Source: Zoogloea sp. (GTDB lineage: Bacteria; Pseudomonadota; Gammaproteobacteria; Burkholderiales; Rhodocyclaceae). From it: 64,000 nucleotides of DNA. How positions within the stretch are numbered: the first letter of the stretch is position 1; every line of letters starts with the position of its first letter. The stretch is from NCBI GenBank assembly GCA_016720685.1, contig JADKKC010000008.1, positions 3,581 to 67,580 on the forward strand. The letters are read 5' to 3'. Both the position numbers and the translations under genes were made by a program. Below the pieces are notes generated by a model that ran no database searches, was not told the DNA's origin, and worked only from the letters and a program-made list of their open reading frames with translations. Below are positions 17,765 to 26,606 of the stretch, one piece after another.

Positions 17765-19480
17765 TCAACTTGCTGCCGCCTGACAAGCCAAGATCGCCAG
17801 CCCGCGGTCATCGCCGGAGCTGCTGCGCCAGACTTCCCTTTCCTGGAAGAAGGCGCGCAAGCTACCTCGGCGCAACCTGTCCTCCCGGGCTTCCCGGAAA
17901 AAGCAGCCGAGCTGGCCGCTGATGCGTGTCCCGTCGGTGCTCACCAGCCTTTCGGCGGCCCCGTCGGTCATCGCCGCGACGCCGCTGAGGCCTGCGGACG
18001 CTTCGAGCCCCCACTGTACCTGCTCGGGACGCAAGGTTTCTCCGAGAAACACCGTCTGGTTGGCGAATTCGCCCTTGCCCGCTGCGCCGAGGAGCTGCAA
18101 CACGCCGTTCCGCTCGATCACCAGCGCGCCATCTCCGACCCGCGCCCATAGCCAGTGGCTGCGCCCGCCAAGAGCGACCAGCAGCGTGCTGCGAAAGTCC
18201 GTGGCCGGCCTGCGATGCAGGCGGGCGAGATCTTCGAGCAGGCCACAGGCATGACGCACCAGCGTATGAGCCAGCGCCCGGGCATTTGCTTCGCTGGGGG
18301 GCTCTGATGTGTCGAGCAGCATCCGGAAATGGCGCGACAGGGTCTCGGCCAGTCTGCGCAGACCCACGACGACGGTGTCTGCGCCGACATCCGAGAGGGG
18401 CGAAGAACCGGCGCCATCAGCGACGACCAGCATTGGACAGGGACCGGTGACCACCAGCGCGGCATCCTGGCACGGTGTCGGCGGCTCCTGGCGCAGGTGG
18501 GCCGCCCCGACACAGGTATCCGCAGCGCCCAGCCACAGCTGCTCCGCGGGCAAGGCGGAGGGTAGTTTCGCTTCGGCGACAGCCGTCACGGCAGCCGAAT
18601 GGCGCTGGCTCAGCGGAACCCGGCGCCGAAGCCCCAAGCGCGCGCGCATCGCCGTCCATCCGTGCTGCAGCAGCAGCGCTTGCCGAGGGGAAAGCACCCT
18701 TTCACCCATCCCGATCGCGGGCGGCAGTGGCCTTTCATTGCGGATCTGCAGCGCGATGACAGGCCGACGTTCCGTCTCCAGGGCTCTTAGCGGAACAGGG
18801 AGAGCAGGCACGGGAAGGGGGGGCTGCACCTGACCCGGATCGAGCTGGGGGAGTGGAGGCCGGGCATCGTCGCCGATCCGGCGTCGGAGGGTTTCTACGA
18901 GATGCGACATGCCCAGTTGTGCAAGCGAAATCGGCGCGACTGCACCGAAGGCGGCGAGCACCGGCAGCACGGTGTCGGCCCCCAGGGCGGCGCTGATCAC
19001 CCGGAGCTTGCCTTCGCGCTCGAGTGCCCGGCAACTGAGCGCGATCTCAGGCCAGGCGTCGTCGGTGCCGCCCCGTCCCAGGATCACCAGACAGGCGGGC
19101 AGGACACGCAGACCCGCTTGGCGGTAATCCGCCTCCCGCGCCTCGAGGGTCTGCAGCGCGCGTACCACCGCTTTGCCGAGAGGGGCGTCTCCGGTGCTGC
19201 TCAAGGGGACGGGCAGCGAAAGTTCGCGCAGGGGCGTGATGTCCCGCAGGACATTGACCTGGCCAGCTGCGCTGATGATCCCGAGCTCCAGGCTGTCGGC
19301 GATCGCTGGGTCGGCCCGCAGGCGGTTGATCAGTTGCTGGATGCAGTCCCGCATCCGGCCGACTGGCGCGCCCTTTTTCTGCTGCGACAGGTCAAGCACG
19401 AGCATGCAGGCGCGTCGTGTCGAGGAGGAGGCAGTAAACAGTTCGCCAGTCGAAGTGGTCAGGGTCGGGTGCATGTTCAT
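17765..19480 (-). CDS. vWA-PP2C fusion protein phosphatase
   Basis: The 571-residue product (ATG 19480, ribosome site GGAG) joins two domains. Residues 1-200 are a von Willebrand A fold (RRACMLVLDLSQQKKGAPVG) whose metal site is degenerate: DLSQQ replaces D-x-S-x-S. After a Pro/Arg-rich linker, residues 310-570 form a PP2C Ser/Thr phosphatase with MLVVADGAGSSPLSDVGADT, ARVGDGALVIERNG, AAMTDGAAERL and SSGDDRGLAIL, keeping the metal-binding aspartates. vWA, PP2C and kinase trios are known from TerY-P type stress systems. It is co-directional with the TerY-like gene upstream; the kinase is divergent. Confidence 0.85.
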   Translation of the reverse strand: MNMHPTLTTSTGELFTASSSTRRACMLVLDLSQQKKGAPVGRMRDCIQQLINRLRADPAIADSLELGIISAAGQVNVLRDITPLRELSLPVPLSSTGDAPLGKAVVRALQTLEAREADYRQAGLRVLPACLVILGRGGTDDAWPEIALSCRALEREGKLRVISAALGADTVLPVLAAFGAVAPISLAQLGMSHLVETLRRRIGDDARPPLPQLDPGQVQPPLPVPALPVPLRALETERRPVIALQIRNERPLPPAIGMGERVLSPRQALLLQHGWTAMRARLGLRRRVPLSQRHSAAVTAVAEAKLPSALPAEQLWLGAADTCVGAAHLRQEPPTPCQDAALVVTGPCPMLVVADGAGSSPLSDVGADTVVVGLRRLAETLSRHFRMLLDTSEPPSEANARALAHTLVRHACGLLEDLARLHRRPATDFRSTLLVALGGRSHWLWARVGDGALVIERNGVLQLLGAAGKGEFANQTVFLGETLRPEQVQWGLEASAGLSGVAAMTDGAAERLVSTDGTRISGQLGCFFREAREDRLRRGSLRAFFQEREVWRSSSGDDRGLAILACQAAAS

Positions 19481-19577
19481 GGTGTGGGCTCCGGTTGAAG
19501 GCGGGGGGACGTGCAAAAGGGGGGCTAGGCCCCCGCTGCGGCGCTCAAGAAAACGCCGGGCCGCCCAAGCTGTATTG

Positions 19578-19600
19578 AGGAAACGTCAAGGACGTTTCCT
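19578..19600 (-). promoter_or_regulatory. hairpin between the two vWA genes
   Basis: AGGAAACGTC-aag-GACGTTTCCT is a perfect 10-bp inverted repeat, placed 9 bp past the stop of the TerY-like gene and before the vWA-PP2C gene. There is no T run on the minus strand, so an attenuator or processing site is more likely than a full terminator. Confidence 0.55.
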
Positions 19601-19608
19601 GGGGGCGC

Positions 19609-20280
19609 TCAGATCTGGTCCCAGCCACCGCTCGACGGCAGGCTGACCGCGACCCCCGGGGTGGACTGGCTGACCCGGCTCATGCTCGCCGATAACCACT
19701 GGAAGAACTCCCGGAAGCGCAAGCCGGCGAGGGGTTTGGCGGGGCGATGGGAGAACGCGCCGAGGATCGCGAGATCTGCGTTGTCGCCTATCCCGACTGG
19801 CATCACGACCAGCTTGCGCTCAGCGCTGAACTGCTGGCAGCGGGCTGCCGTCGCCTGCCACGCGTCGTTCGGTTCGCCGTCGCTCATCAGCACCAGCCAG
19901 GGCTGGTAATAGCTGGTGCCGGTACGCTGGTACTCCTCCTTGCGGGCGGTGAGGGCCTGCAGTGACGCCTCGACGGCCAGCCCCATCGGGGTCAGCCCGC
20001 TAGCCTCCAGCGGGGCCACCTCGGTGATCAGGTGCACCGGGGTGATCGGCAGGCTGACGCACACATCCGCGCCAAAGGTGACGATACCCAGCTCGATGGC
20101 CTGGCTGGCGAACTCGTCCTCCTGCACTTCGGCGACGAAGCGCCGAACAGCTTCGTTGAGTTCGCTGATCGGCTGCCCCCCCATGCTGCTCGAGACATCC
20201 AGTACCAGCATGCAGGCGCAGCGGGCCACCGGGTTTTCGATGAGGTCGGCGTAGGGGGAGAGGGCGGTATTGCGGTCCAT
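19609..20280 (-). CDS. TerY-like vWA protein
   Basis: A 223-residue von Willebrand A domain protein starting MDRNTALSPYADLIENPVAR. The metal-dependent adhesion site is complete: ACMLVLDVSSSMGGQPISEL (D-x-S-x-S), the Thr in GLTPMGLAV, and the Asp in MSDGEPNDAW. TerY-type proteins act as adaptors in the vWA/phosphatase/kinase trio. The start at 20280 has an AAGGAA ribosome site; a longer frame upstream lacks one. It is first in the operon with the vWA-PP2C gene, and its intact metal site contrasts with the degenerate one in that fusion. Known tellurite-resistance partners (TerBCDE) are absent here. Confidence 0.87.
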   Translation of the reverse strand: MDRNTALSPYADLIENPVARCACMLVLDVSSSMGGQPISELNEAVRRFVAEVQEDEFASQAIELGIVTFGADVCVSLPITPVHLITEVAPLEASGLTPMGLAVEASLQALTARKEEYQRTGTSYYQPWLVLMSDGEPNDAWQATAARCQQFSAERKLVVMPVGIGDNADLAILGAFSHRPAKPLAGLRFREFFQWLSASMSRVSQSTPGVAVSLPSSGGWDQI

Positions 20281-20422
20281 GGTGCGTTCCTTGTCTGGTT
20301 GGGTATGGCCATAGAACGCACGCACCTGGATGGATTTTTAAAGAACCTGAAATTTTTTTCGCTTCAAAAACGGCGCGCCTGCTGCGTTGAGTGAGCAACA
20401 TCACATCTACGGGAGCAGGGAA
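20281..20422. promoter_or_regulatory. divergent promoter region between TerY-like and kinase genes
   Basis: This 142-bp segment separates two diverging genes that belong to the same functional trio, so a shared control region is expected. It contains an AT-rich stretch (20333-20370, gaacctgaaatttttttcgc). No confident operator was found. Confidence 0.5.
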
Positions 20423-21418
20423 ATGGTCGATCGCGTCTTCGATGCAGGAAACAGGGGGCAGCGTCTTGGTGCTGAATTGGGGCGAGGCGGTGAGGGCAGC
20501 GTGCATGCCCTGGTCGACCGGCCCGACCTGGCGGTCAAGCTCTACGCCCTCGAGAAGCTACATGCCCGCGGGCCTGAGCTGCGCCGCAAGGTCGAGGCGC
20601 AGATCGCCCTGTGGCCGGCGCTGCAGCATCAGCCTCTCGCCTGGCCGCGCCTCAGCGTCTTCGATGCCGATGAGCAGTGGATCGGTTATGCGATGCGCCG
20701 GGGCGCCGGCCAGCCCCTGCGTAAGCTCGCCCATCCGAGCCTGAGCGCCAAGTATTTCCCTGGTCTCACGCGGCGCTTCATCACCGGCTCGCTGCTCGAA
20801 CTGCTGGCCTGCGTGCAGACTTTGCACGGCCAGGGCATCCACCTAGGCGACGTGAACCTGAACAATTTCCTGTGCGATCCGGCTACCGGACGGATCACGC
20901 TGATCGACTGTGACAGTTTCCAGATGGCGACCAGGCAGGCGTTCTTCCCATGCCCGGTTGGCAGCCAGGAGAGCACGCCCCCCGAGCACCTCGGGCAGGA
21001 TTTCGCACGCATCCGGCGCACCGCGGAGAGTGACGCCTTTTCGCTGGCGATCATGATCTTCCAGTGCCTGATGCTCGGCCGCCACCCCTACGACAGTGTG
21101 GGCGGATGCAATCCGGTGGATAACCTGCGGGAGGGGCATTTCCCCTATGGTGAAGGCGGTACGCGTCCCGGCAGCCAGGGGGCCATTCCGGAGGGGCCCT
21201 GGTATCTGCTGTGGAGTCATCTGTCCGGGGGGCTCAAGGCAGCCTTCATCCGCGCCTTCCGGGACGGCGCGCACGACCCACAAGCCCGCCCGGGCGTCGC
21301 TGAATGGCACAAGCTGCTCAAGCAATACCTGTACTCGATCGGCCAGGGTTGGCTTACCGACGAGCTGCGTCCGGCCGCGCCGAAACCGCGGGGTGAGCGG
21401 CGCTCTGCGCTAATCTGA
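20423..21418 (+). CDS. TerY-P-type Ser/Thr protein kinase
   Basis: The product has a eukaryotic-like kinase fold: glycine loop LGAELGRGGEGSVHAL, the Val-Lys pair in LAVKLYALEK, catalytic loop GIHLGDVNLNNFLCD (Asp and Asn kept) and metal-binding LIDCDSFQMATR in place of DFG, followed by the activation segment CPVGSQESTPPEHLGQDF. The IDCDSFQ form is typical of the kinases paired with TerY and PP2C. I prefer the ATG at 20423, just after gggagcaggga, over a TTG at 20387. It is divergent from its partners and leads an operon with the next two genes. Its substrates are unknown. Confidence 0.87.
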   Translation: MVDRVFDAGNRGQRLGAELGRGGEGSVHALVDRPDLAVKLYALEKLHARGPELRRKVEAQIALWPALQHQPLAWPRLSVFDADEQWIGYAMRRGAGQPLRKLAHPSLSAKYFPGLTRRFITGSLLELLACVQTLHGQGIHLGDVNLNNFLCDPATGRITLIDCDSFQMATRQAFFPCPVGSQESTPPEHLGQDFARIRRTAESDAFSLAIMIFQCLMLGRHPYDSVGGCNPVDNLREGHFPYGEGGTRPGSQGAIPEGPWYLLWSHLSGGLKAAFIRAFRDGAHDPQARPGVAEWHKLLKQYLYSIGQGWLTDELRPAAPKPRGERRSALI

Positions 21419-21483
21419 AGGCCGGCGGCTGACAGGGGGCTGTTTTTGCCCTGTTATCATGGGTGGCTCGATAAGGACAACAC

Positions 21484-22362
21484 ATGACACATTGGCTCGC
21501 CATTGGCGATGAAACCGGCAACTGGGACAGGCTCGAGCACCGCTCGACCAAGCTTGCCCTGGGCGCGACCCTGGTGATGGTGCCCCTCGATCGCTGGCAG
21601 GCGATCTTCAATGAAACCCTTGGTGAGGCCACGTTGGAGACGATTCTGGCCTGTCCGGCGCCCGGCTTCGAAGCCGGTGGACAAGCCAAGATGCAGCACC
21701 ACGCGCGCGATGTGCTGCTCGGCTTCGGTCAGGCACGCGATCCCGACGCGCCGGGTGTCAGGCAACTGCAAGGCCTTCTGAGCTGGCTCCACGCCCACCC
21801 CGATCTCGTTACCGTCGGCGCCTATGGCACAGCCGACGCCGTCCATGCCGCGGCTGGCCTGGGCGACCAGGCCCATGCGCTCGGCTTCAGCTATGCGCTG
21901 GCACTGGCGCCAGTGCTCCCATTTATTGGCCCGGCGGACCGCATTCACTTGCTCCTGATGGGGCGCACCGAAGACGCGACCTCGTCCGCCGTCGCCCGCT
22001 ACACGCGAACGCCGGCCGACCCCCGCATGCCGGCGCCCTTTCGCAGTCTGCATGCTGGCGTCGCGCATGGCCTCAGCCGTCTTGATGCAATTTACGGACT
22101 GCCGGGCATTGCGAGGGCAAGCGAAGTGGTCAAGGTCTGTCAGCCCTATGATCTCACCAAGATTTCCCGCAACCATGCCAATGGTGCCTTCATCGACCGG
22201 ACTGTGGGGGGCGCTCTCGCCGACCTCGGCGCCACCCTGATGCAGCTCACCCTGCCAGATGTCTTCTCTGCCTCGCTCCCGGTTGAACGGCGTTTCCCGC
22301 TGCCGCCCCTGTCTCCCGAAGGCAATGCCTGCTTCACCCCGATTTCGGAGACTCCCCAATGA
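21484..22362 (+). CDS. unknown protein, possibly DUF3800-like
   Basis: A 292-residue protein beginning MTHWLAIGDETGNWDRLEHR. The D-E-T-G at residues 9-12 recalls the D-E-S-G start of DUF3800 proteins, which have an RNase H-like fold, and the C-terminal part contains conserved-looking polar residues (KISRNHANGAFIDRTVGGAL). This is a tentative link. It is followed by the TPR gene with a four-base ATGA overlap, so the two are translationally coupled and probably work together. Nothing appears broken. Confidence 0.6.
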   Translation: MTHWLAIGDETGNWDRLEHRSTKLALGATLVMVPLDRWQAIFNETLGEATLETILACPAPGFEAGGQAKMQHHARDVLLGFGQARDPDAPGVRQLQGLLSWLHAHPDLVTVGAYGTADAVHAAAGLGDQAHALGFSYALALAPVLPFIGPADRIHLLLMGRTEDATSSAVARYTRTPADPRMPAPFRSLHAGVAHGLSRLDAIYGLPGIARASEVVKVCQPYDLTKISRNHANGAFIDRTVGGALADLGATLMQLTLPDVFSASLPVERRFPLPPLSPEGNACFTPISETPQ

Positions 22363-24101
22363 GCCAATGGACCATCCAGCACCGGCTCATTTCGCCGGTT
22401 CGTGCCTTTCCGGATCGCCTGCTGCCGGGCTCGGTCGAGCTGCGCATCCAGTTGGCGCCGACCAGGGAGGCGCCTCTCGGAGCAGAGGCAAGCCTGCCTG
22501 ACGACTGGCGTTTGCGCCTGGCAGCGGCTGGGGTGTGCCTGGCGTCCGAACCTCGGCTAGAGCTGGCGCCCAAGCTGCCTTTTCCCTGGTGCGCGGCCCC
22601 GCTGCCGGTCGCCCAGCTGCTGGGGGCCGAGCTGGGGCGTAGCCTGTGCCTGAGCCCGCCGGGCCTGACCGATCCGGCGCTGGGTTGGCCGGCCCCCGAT
22701 CATCAAACGCTCACCGAGGCCCTCGCGCTGGCCCTCGTTCGGCTCGCCCCGCCACTCGATTTTCGCAGTGATCTGCTGCGTCAATGGCAAGCGGATTTCG
22801 CCGCCATGATGTTCGAGCGCAGTCAGCAGCCAATCCGCGTCCGGCGCAGCGATTTTGCGCTGCTGGCGCAGGCCTATCGCTTGCTCGATCTCATCATCGG
22901 CCTGCGCACCGGCATCCCGACGCTTGCCGACGCCGAAAGGGCCCTGGCACGCCTGCAGGAAGCCGAAAGCCTGCCACTCGCGTTTCGCATCCTGTTCTGG
23001 TGGGAGGTCACCTACCGCCTGACCGAGACCGGCGATTTCGACGGCGCGGAGAGCGCGCACCGCCATGCACTGGCAACGGCGGCAGCCCTGAAGGACGCGT
23101 TGCCGGGGATGGCCGATGAAGTCGACGTGTGCCTGCTGGGCCTCCAGCACGGTCGGCTGGCCTACTACCAAGGCAATTTCCCGCTGGCGCTGCGTTGCTT
23201 CCTGCTCGAATGGAAGAACCTTAGCCGCGAAAAGATCGACCGGCCCGCCCATCTGAACGTCCATGAAGCCCGCCTGCTGCGCGAGGCGGCCAACGTGTTC
23301 TCCGACCTGGGCTGTCTACCGGCGGCCGAGGAGCTGATCCGACGGGCGGTCCAGCAGCAGGCGCACACCGATGACCCTGAGCGCTTCAAGTCCATCGGGC
23401 GTCTCGGTGAAATCCTGCTGCGCCAGGGTTTGAGTGAGGAGGCCGCGCGCTGCTATGCAGAATCTCTAGCCTTGCAGGAAGCCAACGATCTGCCGCTTGA
23501 TCAGACGCTGACCTATCTGGGACACGCCGCGCTGCAGGGTGGGAAGCTGGGTGCCGCCGCCGAATTTTATGCGCGGGGCCGTAGCGAACTGGAGCGGCAA
23601 GGTAGGAGAGGCAGTTCGGCTTTCCTGTGGATGGGCGAGATCGCACTGGCCTTGGCGAAGGACGATCAGGCGGGCCTGCAGGTGCTGGCTGCCAACTATG
23701 GCGAACACCAGCCCCTGCGCGGGCCGCGCGTGCTGCCGCGGGCCGTCGGCGCGACGGGGCTGTGGCAGGCCGGCCTGCTGCCAGCTGAAACCCTAGCGGC
23801 CGAAATCGAGGCCTTGCTGAAAGCCAGCTACTGGCTCGAAGCGCTGCATCCGCTCCGGCAACTGCATGCCACTCCTGCGGGCTGCCGGGCACAGCTTGAA
23901 CGTATCGGTGAGGTCCTTGCCGGCTGGCAACGGGCCGCGGACGAGGTTATCGCGGCGGGGCTGGGTAAGGCGGACTCCGACAAGGCCCCGACCGTCGGCC
24001 GCCATGCCTCCGCCCTCGGACTGGCGCTGGCCGACAACAGCTGGGCTCCCCTCGATGCGCTGATCCCCCGCATCTACCCCTTCTCCCTGCTCGGCCTCTG
24101 A
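22359..24101 (+). CDS. TPR-repeat scaffold protein
   Basis: The 580-residue product has a non-repetitive N-terminal domain of about 150 residues and then helical repeats with TPR spacing, for example FPLALRCFLLEWKNLSREKI, GCLPAAEELIRRAVQQQAHT, LSEEAARCYAESLALQEAND and GKLGAAAEFYARGRSELERQ. TPR arrays bind partner proteins. Coupled to the gene before it and in one operon with the kinase, it may be the sensor or substrate scaffold of the kinase/phosphatase module. A strong terminator follows. Confidence 0.8.
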   Translation: MSQWTIQHRLISPVRAFPDRLLPGSVELRIQLAPTREAPLGAEASLPDDWRLRLAAAGVCLASEPRLELAPKLPFPWCAAPLPVAQLLGAELGRSLCLSPPGLTDPALGWPAPDHQTLTEALALALVRLAPPLDFRSDLLRQWQADFAAMMFERSQQPIRVRRSDFALLAQAYRLLDLIIGLRTGIPTLADAERALARLQEAESLPLAFRILFWWEVTYRLTETGDFDGAESAHRHALATAAALKDALPGMADEVDVCLLGLQHGRLAYYQGNFPLALRCFLLEWKNLSREKIDRPAHLNVHEARLLREAANVFSDLGCLPAAEELIRRAVQQQAHTDDPERFKSIGRLGEILLRQGLSEEAARCYAESLALQEANDLPLDQTLTYLGHAALQGGKLGAAAEFYARGRSELERQGRRGSSAFLWMGEIALALAKDDQAGLQVLAANYGEHQPLRGPRVLPRAVGATGLWQAGLLPAETLAAEIEALLKASYWLEALHPLRQLHATPAGCRAQLERIGEVLAGWQRAADEVIAAGLGKADSDKAPTVGRHASALGLALADNSWAPLDALIPRIYPFSLLGL

Positions 24102-24112
24102 GAGGCCCTGAC

Positions 24113-24152
24113 GAAACCCCCCGCCCACTGCATGCAGCGGACGGGGGGTTTC
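24113..24152 (+). terminator. terminator after the kinase operon
   Basis: GAAACCCCCCG at 24113-24123 pairs perfectly with CGGGGGGTTTC at 24142-24152 around an 18-nt loop. It lies 12 bp after the TPR stop and before CRISPR array 3. It may stop transcription from both sides, keeping the leftward array transcript out of the kinase operon. Confidence 0.75.
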
Positions 24153-24210
24153 AATTTGCCTGTAGGTAGCGGAGGGTGACCCCCTACCACACGCTGGTTG
24201 TCCCGCACAC

Positions 24211-24402
24211 GTCACAGAGCCCTATCAGCGGGCAGACCGTCCGGACCCCAGTGGCCAATACGTGGATGAGTCCCGTGCCAAGCGCGAGATCAGGTCACAA
24301 AGCCCTATCAACGGGCATACCGTCCAGACTCATCATGCAGGCACTGAACGAGCAAGCAACCATCACGTCACAAAGCCCTATCAACGGGCAGACCGTCCGG
24401 AC
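24211..24402 (-). CRISPR. CRISPR array 3 (3 repeats, 2 spacers)
   Basis: Repeats at 24211-24246 (two changes: AGAGC, CAGCG), 24294-24329 (CATACC, CCAGAC) and 24367-24402. Spacers are 47 nt (24247-24293) and 37 nt (24330-24366). The 47-nt spacer is unusually long. The most degraded repeats are at the left, as in the other arrays, so the leader is on the right. The array lies between two signalling operons and just beyond the stop of the CHAT/TPR gene. Confidence 0.93.
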
Positions 24403-24600
24403 AGCCCCCTTGGAAAGCCGCGTGCTGACTGGCTTCCCGGCCCCGAAAAGGTGAACTATCCCTACGGCAAGCCAAAAAAACTTTTAGCATCGACCGGAAA
24501 TCAGTTTACCCATCTTTTCAGGTGCTTGCGCCAGGGTGAACCCCTCTCGAAAAGAGGGCAAATCCGCCATGTCGCGAAGGCCATGAAATGTAGCATGTTT
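24403..24600 (-). promoter_or_regulatory. CRISPR leader 3
   Basis: Shares ordered blocks with leaders 1 and 2 (gactggcttcccggcccc, aaaaggtgaactatccc, aagccaaaaaa, ccagggtgaacccc). It ends 14 bp before the stop of the CHAT/TPR gene. Confidence 0.8.
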
Positions 24601-24613
24601 TGTCCCTGGCCAA

Positions 24614-26606
24614 TCAGAGCGGAATAATCGGCGCCGTGTCATCGCCGGGATCGGCGAGGGCCGGTAGGCAGGTGTGGAGAGACACCAAGACTTTGGTTCG
24701 CATCGCGCGGAAACGTTCGGGCGCGGCCTCCGCCCCGCAGCCCTCAAGCCCGAGCTCCGCAAAACCGGCCGCGTCGAGCCAGTAACGGGCCCGTGCGAGC
24801 GCATCGAGTGCAGTTTTCCCCAGAGCGGCAAAGCGGGAGCAGTCGGTCAGCGCAAGATATGCGCCGGCAAAGGCCCATGGCCCCGGATCACTGGCCGTCA
24901 TGCCCTGCCGGACCAGGGGCACCCAGCGCACCAGTTCCGGATCGCAACTTGCATCGTCCGTGCCCCAACGCCAGCAGGCCAGCGCCCTCAGCAGATAGGC
25001 CGTGCCATCGTTTCCCTTGCCGATGTGGCTGGCGTCGCGCAACGCAAGGATCTGCACAACTTCATCCCGGTAGCTGCCCGGCACGGGCGCGCCGGCGTGG
25101 CGATGCTGCCAGGCGGACGCGTACAGCAGCCAAGCCAGCTCCCGCGTGTCCTCAGGTTCATTGCTTTGCTGGCGTTTGCTGGCGAAGACGTGGATCGCAT
25201 CGTCGAAGCGCCGCTCCCGCATCGCGATCCGCGCCTCCCAATCGAGACGCCGGAAATCCTGCCCGTCGCGCAAGCCGAAGTCATCGATTTGCGCGCTGCA
25301 GTCGGCATGCAACTGGGGCCACCGCCGCGCTGCGCCGGGTAGATTCATGTCGATCAGGACATTGGTCAGCAGTCCCAGCAGCTCGGCTCTTTCCACCGAG
25401 GGCAGCGAGCCGCCGTCCAGCCCTGCGGCGATATGGCTGGCCGCCAGATCATGGTGGCCCAGCCGGTAGACAGCATTGGCCTGTGCATAGCACCAGGCCG
25501 GCCCAATCCGGGGCACACCAGGGGCGTTTTCGACCTTCCTCAGCAGTCGGTGCATAACTTGGTGGTCGAAGTTTTCGGCGGCGGCCAGGGCTTCGCCCAT
25601 TAGCCAGCTCCAGCGTAAGCGGCCACAACCGCGACCAGCCTTCCGGCGCTTCGACCATCGCCAGCGCGGCCCGGAAGCAGGCTTCATCCGCGTCGACCAG
25701 TCTCAGCGGTGCGAGCTGATGGCGATGCTTGTTCCAGATCTTCCCGTTCCACGCTGCAGCATTGGAATCGTCGAGACTGCATTGCCCAAATAGGGTCAGG
25801 GCGTGCAGGCCTCCGTTCACCCGGCGTGTAGCCTGACGCTGAGCCAGCAGCCAGTCTTCGAGCGCCACGCCGACTTCGCGCCCGCACCAGGCGGCAAGGA
25901 GTCCGGCCATTTCCGGCGCCGAAATCTCACCGGTGGCGGTCACCACGCTGCGGACGCCGCGGGCGAGCAAGCTTTCGGCCAGCCGATACATCGCGCCATC
26001 GAGATTGCAGGCCAGCAGCCAGACTCGCGGCGGGAAAGCCTCGGTGCCCAGGCTGAAAGAGCGCCCAGTGGCATCGAGCAGGCCTTGGCTGTCACCATGG
26101 GCGAGGATGAAAAGATCGTCATAGCCGTCGAGCCCACGCGTCAGCGAACGCGGGAGGACCCGTATCAATTGTTCGGCATCAATCTGAGGCTGTAGCGCAG
26201 CGATGAAATCGAATCCCCCCGCGCCATCGGACGGAAACAGGTTGAGCCAGGCGGTGCGACGGCCGCTAAGGGCTTGCACGCCGAAGTGTGGGGTGGCATG
26301 TCGGACGACTAGCAGGCTCTCGGCCAGAGTCCGACCGGAGAGGGTGAGCCCCTCCCAGGGCGCATCCTGCCAGAGGGCGGGGAGGGCCGCGTCGAGGACC
26401 AGCAGACCGGCGCGGTCCGGCGTTTTCGGGAGCGCCTGACGGAGCGGCTTTAGCGGGCTGTCGGCCACCGATGCGCCCGCCACAGGGAGCCTCATCTCTG
26501 CAAGGGGGGTCGTGATGGCCTGCTGCGGGGTCAGGAGGGCCAGCGCCCGGCTTGTGGCGTTGCCGGATTCCCACAGGGCGACGAAGGGCCGGACTTCAGC
26601 CGGCAA
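24614..26606 (-). pseudogene. CHAT protease with TPR-like tail, split by a frameshift
   Basis: The first frame (TTG 26606) ends in a CHAT caspase-like domain: YDDLFILAHGDSQGLLDATG carries the catalytic His and VWLLACNLDGAMYRLAESLL the catalytic Cys, followed by RGVRSVVTATGEIS. Near 25600 the sense passes to another frame (LMGEALAAAENFDHQVMHRL) which runs to 24614 with helical, TPR-like repeats such as AELLGLLTNVLIDMNLPGAA. The first frame after that point is Arg/Pro-rich nonsense. One CHAT-TPR protein broken by an indel is the best reading; an internal ATG at 25600 could alternatively start a separate TPR protein. It is last in the sigma-like operon. Confidence 0.75.

Noticed and set aside
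19609..21418. Tellurite-resistance operon
   Set aside because: Only a TerY-like vWA protein and its phosphatase/kinase partners occur; TerB, TerC, TerD and TerZ are absent.
21457..22359. 300-residue minus-strand frame opposite 21484-22362
   Set aside because: The plus-strand frame is coupled to the TPR gene by an ATGA overlap and has better codon pattern; the minus frame is a shadow.
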